26,633 nucleotides of DNA from Ophiothrix spiculata (taxonomy: Eukaryota; Echinodermata; Ophiuroidea; Amphilepidida; Ophiotrichidae), in assembly GCA_000969725.1 (NCBI GenBank), contig JXSR01S041668.1, one strand, 5' to 3'. Below, piece after piece: positions 20,635 through 26,633 of this stretch. Position 1 is the first letter of the stretch. Each line of letters opens with the position of its first letter. Below the pieces are notes generated by a model, which worked only from the letters and a program-made list of their open reading frames with translations, ran no database searches and was not told the DNA's origin. The position numbers and the translations under genes were made by a program.

Positions 20635-20958
20635 ATGAGAAAAATCAATGGGAGCTTACAAAAACACACTCAATATCTCATTTGCTGCGTTCTTCACGTC
20701 ATTTCTGACATCTTAACACAAAGTATCTCTGTCAGTTGCGAGCCTTGTATGCTGCTGGCAATGCTATCGTTGTCATGCACCTTTGCCGCTGGTGCTCCTC
20801 ACATTGTGTACTCAATCCCACCTGCTCTTTGGTTGAGCAAAGTGAACTTAGACACAGACACGACAGTCAAAATACCAAGAAATCAATTCGACGACAGTGC
20901 GTGCAATTGCAAGGAACGATTTATAAAGTTTAGTTTTATTATAGTTTATTTAATATGA
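20635..20958 (+). other. Exon-like open frame in U (copy 4), paralogue of 4520-4852
   Basis: 107 codons, the same frame as in copy 1 and the same acceptor TCTCTGTCAG (ends 20735). Changes relative to copy 1 include Y to H, F to I, D to K, M to T and L to F, with one synonymous glycine change; the block from about 20681 to 20792 is unchanged. The flanks diverge more than the core, which is why it is listed. It may be an old exon copied with the unit, a transposon-derived piece, or chance. Copy 3 lacks this block. Confidence 0.25.
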
Positions 20959-21652
20959 CAAACTTTAGATTAACCAGTTGATCAAAATACTACTGTATAT
21001 TTTTCTGGAAAATTGTTGTTTCCTATGTGAAATATAGTTACGATTATACAAAATTCTAGTGGATGCAGTTGGAAAGACGGACATTTGAAGAAGTTTTCCA
21101 CGCTTTCCTTAAACAATGCATTTCATAGCCCATTTCCCGATGTACAGTATTGTCTCTACGTTTTGCGTGCGCCTTTATAAATTCTTTATAATATGAAAAA
21201 ATGCAACAGTAGCTAGTTGTATGCAACTTCTGTTCAACAATTATGCCTTGCATTTTATTAAAGGTGTTGTTTCTGTTCCAATGGTATGAAATATCAAAGG
21301 TATTTCTTGGCACGTTAAAGTTATATTATTTTAATTGTTTAGGACAAAGTAGTCAGAAGGAAGGTCCAATCTAGTCTAGGTAGTTGTCAATTACTTCAGA
21401 AATAAGAGTTCAAATGGAATGCTTTATGCCAGATGTTTTTTATTGCTGAAATTGCTGACCATATAATAGACGTCCAAAGATCTGGTAACACTTACATCAT
21501 CCCATAGGTTTAAGTAGCACATAATTGTAATGTTTAAACTGTCTTCAATTCTCCATTAGACAATATTAATCATTGCCGAAGGCTTGTTACTTCATAAAAT
21601 TGTTCAAAGAACTGACAAGGGGAAAGCAAACGTGAATAAACATGCATGTTGT

Positions 21653-21817
21653 AAGAAGACATTAATAGGATTACCTGTCAATTAAATGAGTATCTGTCCA
21701 ATAGTACAAAGAGTCTCAAAATACTTATTTTTATGAAAACATTAAAATGCGAGATGTGACTATAGTAAGATAAAGCTGAGATACAACTTTATCCTTATGT
21801 TTTATTTTCCATTGCAG
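21653..21817 (+). other. Unique intron sequence upstream of the first visible exon
   Basis: It starts where similarity to array block T ends and leads into the TTTTATTTTCCATTGCAG acceptor. GTAAGA at 21651-21656 resembles a donor, but its frame does not match the following exon. Confidence 0.4.
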
Positions 21818-21888
21818 ATAGTGTTTGTTCAAGACTCATTGAAAAGAGTTTTATCAACGTACGGCCGATCGGATACAGACGAAATCAT
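21818..21888 (+). CDS. Internal exon of an unrecognised gene (third from last)
   Basis: Seen: a pyrimidine-rich tract ending TTGCAG precedes the exon and GTAAGT follows it. The 71-nt exon begins in phase 0 and leaves two bases (AT) that complete an ATG codon with the first base of the next exon. It encodes a segment containing DSLKRVLSTYGRSDTDEI. All three exons stay open only in this combined frame: the other two frames of the next exon hit stops within seven codons. The segment is polar and probably helical, with no membrane span or signal peptide. I do not recognise the family. The preceding exon must end in phase 0; no convincing one was found nearby, so the 5' part is either outside the window or within or beyond the repeat array. 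Confidence 0.72.
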
Positions 21889-21910
21889 GTAAGTTACATT
21901 ACTATGACAT

Positions 21911-22313
21911 TTGTGACCGTCCATCCCAAAACAGCCTTAAATCAAGCCTCATCTCATTTTCACTTTTTTAAATATTTGCAAAGACCCAGTCATAAGGATT
22001 AAAAACGATACTTACTTCGATTTCCCGAAATCAAGTTATGGTCCTTCAAAGGTCGTCACGGAGTAAAATTGAGATAAACGTAAGATCAGTAAGCCGTATA
22101 TTTTCTATTGATTGTCTACAAAATATGCAGATATATTTCATATTTCCAAACATTTTCTTGAAATGAAACGTTGGTGGTGGTTTGAAGTAAGAACAAAGAT
22201 TGTGAATCTGTCAAAAAATCAAATTCGGCAAATTACGACCTTGACATGTATTTTAACCTGAAGCGCACAATAAAGTTGCCTGCATTTACGGCTCGTTTGG
22301 GAAAGACCTTCAC
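21911..22313. mobile_element. Inverted-repeat element family B in a gene intron
   Basis: Best-preserved ends of the family: GTGACCGTCCATCCCAAA faces, inverted, GTGAAGGTCTTTCCCAAA, with shared AGCC and TAAAT further in (about 24 of 30 positions). It lies 22 bp after the donor of the 21818-21888 exon and is more diverged from the two array copies than those are from each other, with an extra 40-bp segment near 21998-22035. Confidence 0.65.
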
Positions 22314-22740
22314 ATATAGCAAACACATTTGTAGTATCAACTATCAGTATAGTCGAAAACGATAAAAACATTATCAACGGGTACTTTTTCTCTATTTGTT
22401 ACGCAGTGATTAATGAATGTATGATGTGTTCTTAGAGCTCATACATTTTTTGAAATTACAAAAAAAATGGATATTCTGCCGAATCTGTACTTATTGTAAA
22501 ATTGCATACTATACTGTTATCTAGCATGGATAACTTTGCTTTTACTCATCGCTGTTTGAACGGCACAGACAATTTCTAAGGGTATCGATGTCTATTGCCA
22601 GACGAAGTGAATCTTCATTTCTAGCTTGCTATCATATTATAGCCACTATTAAGCTACTTGGTTGATTTAATTTTGCTTTTAAAGTGCAAAACAAAACTAA
22701 GTCTTGCATTTCAACTTTATTAATTTCACACCATTTACAG
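22314..22740 (+). other. Remainder of the intron
   Basis: AT-rich, no repeat shared within the window and no open frame of note. Ends in the CACCATTTACAG acceptor. Confidence 0.5.
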
Positions 22741-22871
22741 GGAAACACTAGGAATTGCTGAAAAAGTACGAGAACTCACGTCTGACCCTGAATTAAGAGA
22801 TCAGGTGGAATATGTGAGATGTGAAGAAGAGTTTCTATCGCACGTGACAAAGAATGCTGCCAAATTAATAG
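22741..22871 (+). CDS. Internal exon of the same gene (penultimate)
   Basis: Seen: the acceptor is CACCATTTACAG and the donor is G|GTAAAG. The exon is 131 nt. Its first base completes a codon carried over from 21888 and it ends one base into a codon, so phases match on both sides. It encodes an acidic, helix-prone segment including ETLGIAEKVRELTSDPEL, then a run rich in E, V and C, then a short basic-neutral end (TKNAAKLI). Only this frame is open. Composition suggests a cytosolic or nuclear helical domain rather than a membrane segment. No catalytic motif or known domain was recognised. The preceding intron (851 bp) holds a transposon copy (21911-22313). Confidence 0.75.
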
Positions 22872-23335
22872 GTAAAGATAACCTAAAGACTCATGTAATG
22901 TATTGAATTAGATATAACGATTGCGTCTATCTTTCCATTTCGTAAAAGTTGAGAGCACTTTTAACAGTTCCATCCTTTAAAATGAAGTTTATGTCAGGTA
23001 TTAGATTTTCAAACGTTAGAGCACTTTTATCAATCAAAGATCTCCATTTTCTTGGGAACAGAACATCAATAGTTAGAATTTATATTTTCAAGGGAAACGT
23101 CCTGGATTGAAAGAAGTATTCATGCGTGAAAAGCCTTGTGGTTAGGTATTATAAACTAAATCAGAAGTTACCAGCGGGGAAAGGTAGGTTCTTATAAAAT
23201 CGATGACAATTGAACCGGTGGTTTTGGGCTGTTAGCCGCCGGTTGAGTTGACGTGCTTCCTTATGTTTATTATTTATATGCTTTCTTCTAATTCAATGGT
23301 GTAAACAATGACCGATCATATATATCAAAGGTGGA
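22872..23335 (+). other. 5' part of the 3.6-kb last intron
   Basis: Starts GTAAAG. Contains about 23213-23250, a piece related to the GC-rich foldback (GAACCGGTGG and GCCGCCGGTTGAG). Otherwise nothing recognised. Confidence 0.5.
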
Positions 23336-23725
23336 CAACCTTTTTACGACAAAGAGCCAAAACAAGAGAGTTTTTTGCAAGCAGCGCAAAAAATATGGCT
23401 AAAAGAACTCAAATTATTACATTTATATTTATATGCTTTATTATCGCTATTCTTGAGGACATAGTAAAGAAATAATGCGGTAAAAACTACCTTAGCCGAT
23501 CATGGATACCTAAAGGATAGTCGTTTTAGTCCCCGTTTGTAAAGAGGGATTCTAATATCAATGCAGCAGAATGGTCGATGTAAGTCCGCAAATCACACAC
23601 TACACACCCACGTTTTTTATTTAAAGCTACCATTGTAAAATACTTCAATTTTTCTTCTGGATCCTAGTGGGCCGCACAAAAAGGTACGCGGATCGCATGC
23701 AGCCCGCAGTCGTAGGTTGATATAG
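23336..23725. mobile_element. Non-autonomous hAT-type element remnant
   Basis: The left end CAAAGGTGGACAACCTTTTT followed by GAGCCA resembles the CAGNGGTGGNCAACC tips of animal hAT elements. The right part carries GGGCCGCACAAAAAGG, then GCGGATCGCATGCAGCCCGC and GTAGGTTG, the usual inverted counterpart. The outer right tip is eroded, so the 8-bp target duplication cannot be read. No transposase. Confidence 0.6.
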
Positions 23726-24040
23726 GTTATTGGACACAAATGACTATAAACAACGGAGTACAATTACAACTTATGTGTTTAGCAGATTGATTAGTCGCTG
23801 TCAGTTTACGAATTAGATAAAGCAATATATATAACAATTTTCTATCTAGATGTATTAAAAGATTTTTAAAAAACTTCAACATTTATTCAGAACATCTTAC
23901 CAATATAACAAGACAAGGCTGAGAAGTTTCTTCCTGTTGAAGGATTTGTGTGATAGATTCGCTTAATGTTTCCTCAACAAGATCCTAAAAATCAAAAATG
24001 ACATTAAAAAAGACTAACCGGTCCTTCTGTCCGTACGACG
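23726..24040 (+). other. Intron sequence, nothing recognised
   Basis: AT-rich; no open frame, repeat or RNA motif that I can support. Confidence 0.4.
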
Positions 24041-24059
24041 CCGTTCAATTGTCGGTTAT

Positions 24060-24440
24060 CAGCTTCCTTCTCTGATTTTAACCCTGTGACTGTTGATAAT
24101 TCACTAGAAGTGATTTCCTATGCCTCATGTAATTTAGACCCCGAACCAACTTGGTCTCTAAAAGAACATGTGCAGACACATCTTCCAGGTTTATCTACTG
24201 TTTTTAACTTAATTTGCATTTTTTCCGATTGTCTCGAAAAAATACAGACCAGTCAGTAATTTGAAATATACTGCCAAACTGATTGAGAAATAAGCTAGAA
24301 AGCATTTTAATAATTGCCTTGACAATAACAATCTTATGAATCCCTTGCAGTCTGTCAATCGCAAACCCTACTTACATTCAAGTTGCCGCAAGGCTACGTC
24401 AATCCGTGACAAGAAATCCTTAACTTTCTTTTGGAGTTGA
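24060..24440 (+). pseudogene. Decayed reverse transcriptase fragment, CR1/L2-like LINE
   Basis: One frame (from about 24131) reads NLDPEPTWSLKEHVQTHLPG and continues LSTVFNLI, matching the LDPxPTxLLKE segment that precedes the RT palm in CR1/L2/Rex-type ORF2. After a frameshift, 24246 onward reads YRPVSNLKYTAKLIEK, then after a stop NNCLDNNNLMNPLQSVNRKP, equivalent to the YRPVSNLPFxSKLxEK and NNLxxPLQSAYR motifs. The KxG-type linker between them is deleted and the FADD catalytic motif is absent. Non-functional relic. Confidence 0.8.
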
Positions 24441-24449
24441 TGTGTACAA

Positions 24450-25755
24450 TAAAGACATTTGGCGTCCTTATTTGACCATTTCTTTGGGAATTTATTTCTC
24501 TGAATAAAACTCTGGTCTGACTAGTAAACATATACAGTGAATACTATAGACATTTATTTGATTCACATTATTTTAAAACATATAACATTTTTATATAAAA
24601 CACACTCGTAGTTTTGACTTTATCTAGTTAAATATGATTTTGTAAAAGACTTAAAAACCATTGTCAGATCGCAAGTCAAGACAGTTGGCACTGTTATTTC
24701 GGCATACAATTATCATTACACTACTTTACGACTTATTTGCAAATTACTAACCAATTTGCTATCTGGAGCCGTCTCTGGTTTCAGTCATTTCACCTTTGTT
24801 TCAACCTAGTGCCAGCTAAAACGTCCACATGGAACAAATCACGATCAATTATGCATCGGTTTAATGTAATACACTTATAAATCTAACATTTGTAGTTTTA
24901 CCACGCACATTTATAACTCGACACACAACATTGTTGACCAAAACTTTATGTAGGTATGTGGGAGTTTTTGGTGTAAATATGAATATATGACGCATTACAT
25001 CAAAAGGTACAACTTGTCGGCAAACCCGATTCTGAGCTACGGTCGTCTGAAGTTGAAAATAAGTGAAAAATGGTCGGGAGGTCGAATTTTAGATATCGTA
25101 AAAAATGAGGCTCTTGAAGTATATAATATATTCAATGATTGAAGTTGCTTTCTGAAAATATATGATATTGTGACATGATTGCATATCATTTCTTCACGAA
25201 TGGCTTAGAAGTCTACACCCAGAAAAGGGGACGATCGATGATTAGTGTAGTATGCCTTGTTTTGGAATTTGGCTTAAGGCATCTTTGTTATCGGTCTGAT
25301 ATATTTTGCCATGCATATTGTATAGACAGCACGTGGGATATCGTTGACCTGGATTTTTATTTAAGACCTATAAAAGTGGGATGGTATCGATATGTTTACA
25401 ATTCAGATAACTGTGAACATGATAAGACAATTTTCTTTGTATAAAGAGTGTATAGAAGACAAGAAGAGAAAGCATTCGAACGTGTACACGCAGTTTTTAA
25501 ATACTTTCACGATTTGGTTATCTTTGTTTCTCTGTTATACGTGTTCTTGAAATAAATCAGTAAATTACTTCGAATATTCAATCTAATTACATGGGGAGAT
25601 GGATGCCAATCTTAATAAAGTGAACTGTTGCAATCAAGTACACCCGTTTACGCTCCCTATATCTGTCATGTAACATCACTGGCAACCGACAGGTCTCTCT
25701 TTACGAAATATTATTTGATAATGTTTCTGTTTTATTTGTTTTTTTACGTTTTGAT
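24450..25755 (+). other. Intron sequence with one unrecognised open frame
   Basis: No repeat shared with the window. A frame of 89 codons (25175-25444) contains aromatic- and cysteine-rich sequence such as WDIVDLDFYLRPIKVGWYRY. It has no recognised homology, no splice signals in a useful phase and no paralogue here, so I do not call it a gene. Confidence 0.35.
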
Positions 25756-25826
25756 TTGTAAAGCGCTGTGATACCCGTGTCTTCTTGTAAACGCGCTAAA
25801 TAAATGCCAGCATATTGTAATGTAAT
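25756..25826 (+). repeat. LINE/SINE 3' tail
   Basis: GTAAAGCGCTGTGATACC followed by AACGCGCTAAATAAATGCC has the same design as the SINE tail at about 16948-16982 (GCGCTTTGAAAC, GGCGCTCAATAAATG). Probable 3' end of an L2/CR1-like element or dependent SINE on the plus strand. Whether it belongs with the RT relic at 24060-24440 cannot be told. Confidence 0.6.
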
Positions 25827-25944
25827 TGTCACTGGGAAAAATAAAAAGCATTTATTTAATTATTATTAAAAATTCAAAAAACCCATAACAAATCCGTGGT
25901 GAAGTATTATCTGAAAGCTGTTCACTCAAAAGTTTGATGGCAAT

Positions 25945-26105
25945 GAGTTATGATACATATATTGTCAAGTATTGCTTCTCATTAGCGTATTCATAAAAAG
26001 ATCAGGAAATTATATTGAGCAATGAAAGAAGAGTTATGATACATAATATTGTCAAGTTTTGTTTCTGATTAGCGTATTAATAAAAAATCAGGAAATTATA
26101 TTGGG
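25945..26105 (+). repeat. About 86-bp tandem duplication in the last intron
   Basis: GAGTTATGATACAT, ATTGTCAAGT, ATTAGCGTATT and ATCAGGAAATTATATTG occur in the same order at 25945-26030 and 26031-26105. A few substitutions and small indels separate the two. Confidence 0.88.
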
Positions 26106-26500
26106 ATTTTCCAAAAGAATATCAAAACACAAATTCCAGATCATTTCACACAGAGTACTTACTATAGAGTTGAGGATCGAGACTAATCGATGCCATTTGA
26201 CGTTAATAGGTTATGCTGATTGTGTGCTGCTCTATTTTACGCTCATTAATTTTTCAGTTATTTCTGGCTACTGAGAACGGCAAATTGTGCTGCGCGTAGA
26301 ATTAGGTTCTAGATATTACTATCGGTGTATTCCAGTATTAAACTGATTTACGTCTTAATTGCCAAGATTAAATCTAAGATGAAGGAAGAATACAAGTTTG
26401 CTATTACGTATAATTGCTAGCACATATAAAATCAGATGTCAGAGGTTTTTATTTTAATTTGGTTTTCTCTGTTAAAAATATTTTAGAACTCATTATCCCT
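26106..26500 (+). other. 3' part of the last intron
   Basis: AT-rich with no supported feature. The open frame reaching 26274 starts inside the tandem duplication and has no coding support. It leads into the acceptor tract at 26501-26510. Confidence 0.45.
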
Positions 26501-26510
26501 CTTTTTTCAG

Positions 26511-26590
26511 ATAAGAAGGAACCTGAGTATGAAACCTTAAACAATGTACCGTATATTACAGGTCAAGGTCTACCTCGTAAAAGTAAATAA
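26511..26590 (+). CDS. Terminal coding exon with stop codon
   Basis: Seen: a long pyrimidine tract ends CTTTTTTCAG. The first two bases complete a GAT codon with the base left by the previous exon; 26 more codons follow, the last being TAA at 26588-26590. The tail includes EPEYETLNNVPYITGQGL and closes on a basic PRKSK. Together the three exons give 93 residues plus stop (282 nt). The basic end could be a trafficking or nuclear signal, but that is inference. No AATAAA is visible in the 43 bases after the stop, so the poly(A) site is probably beyond the window. The preceding intron is about 3.6 kb. Confidence 0.72.
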
Positions 26591-26633
26591 TACACATTTT
26601 AAAAAGAGTCCTCATTTGTTTTTGACTTTGTAT

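Larger units (their letters stand above)
17153..21652 (+). repeat. Tandem array copy 4 (W-X-V-U and the start of T)
   Basis: W about 17153-18856 (with a 428-bp insertion), X 19219-19780, V about 19960-20335, U 20336-21525, and a T fragment to about 21652, where similarity stops abruptly at CATGCATGTTGTAAGAAG. Unique sequence with the first gene exon follows 165 bp later, so this copy forms the array's downstream edge. V has lost its first part at a GC-rich foldback insertion (19788-19900). Confidence 0.8.

Noticed and set aside
21056-21313. 85-codon minus-strand frame in U of copy 4
   Set aside because: The matching place in copy 1 has a stop in the same frame (TAG for TGG) and indels, so the frame is not conserved.
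1-26633. CRISPR arrays, bacterial operons, prophage
   Set aside because: No short regularly spaced repeats or dense coding; intron structure and SINE/LINE content indicate an animal genome.

Overview
The window is AT-rich, intron- and repeat-dominated DNA from a metazoan nuclear genome, most likely a marine invertebrate. Evidence: GT-AG introns with phase-consistent splicing, tRNA-headed SINEs, CR1/L2-like LINE remains, hAT, Tc1/mariner-like and Harbinger-like DNA elements, and hammerhead-ribozyme motifs of the kind known from Penelope-like elements. The species cannot be named from the sequence. There is no bacterial-type operon, no functional RNA gene and no complete protein gene.

One gene is supported. 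Three plus-strand exons (21818-21888, 22741-22871, 26511-26590) join in a single open frame across canonical splice sites and end in a TAA stop. They encode the last 93 residues of a charged, mostly soluble protein that I do not recognise. Its earlier exons lie upstream, either outside the window or inside the repeat array.

About 20 kb (1655-21652) is a decayed tandem array of one large unit, read as blocks W-X-V-U-T-Y. Copy 1 (1655-6840) is the most complete. Copy 2 (7353-8790) has only W joined to Y. Copy 3 (about 8960-16660) lacks U. Copy 4 (17153-21652) stops inside T. Copies look roughly 90-95% identical by eye. Because paralogous copies give empty sites, several transposon insertions can be defined to the base: a mariner-like element with TA duplication (10388-11401), a 146-bp element with TAA duplication (9874-10019), a 555-bp foldback element with TA ends (9290-9844), and a 1054-bp TIR element flanked by a 9-bp direct repeat (12736-13789). 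A second, roughly 370-420 bp inverted-repeat family sits in copies 3 and 4 and in an intron of the gene.

The downstream gene region (21653-26633) is mostly intron. It carries a hAT remnant, a decayed CR1/L2-type reverse transcriptase fragment, a LINE/SINE 3' tail and a local tandem duplication.

The most notable structure is at 14736-14938. Two 43-nt inverted arms each contain a complete hammerhead-ribozyme core (CTGATGA, 6-bp stem II, GAAAC, GTC), one on each strand. Other points of interest are a perfect 23-bp hairpin from a probable template switch (8222-8271), a GC-rich foldback (19808-19900), and small open frames conserved between array copies whose coding status is unresolved.
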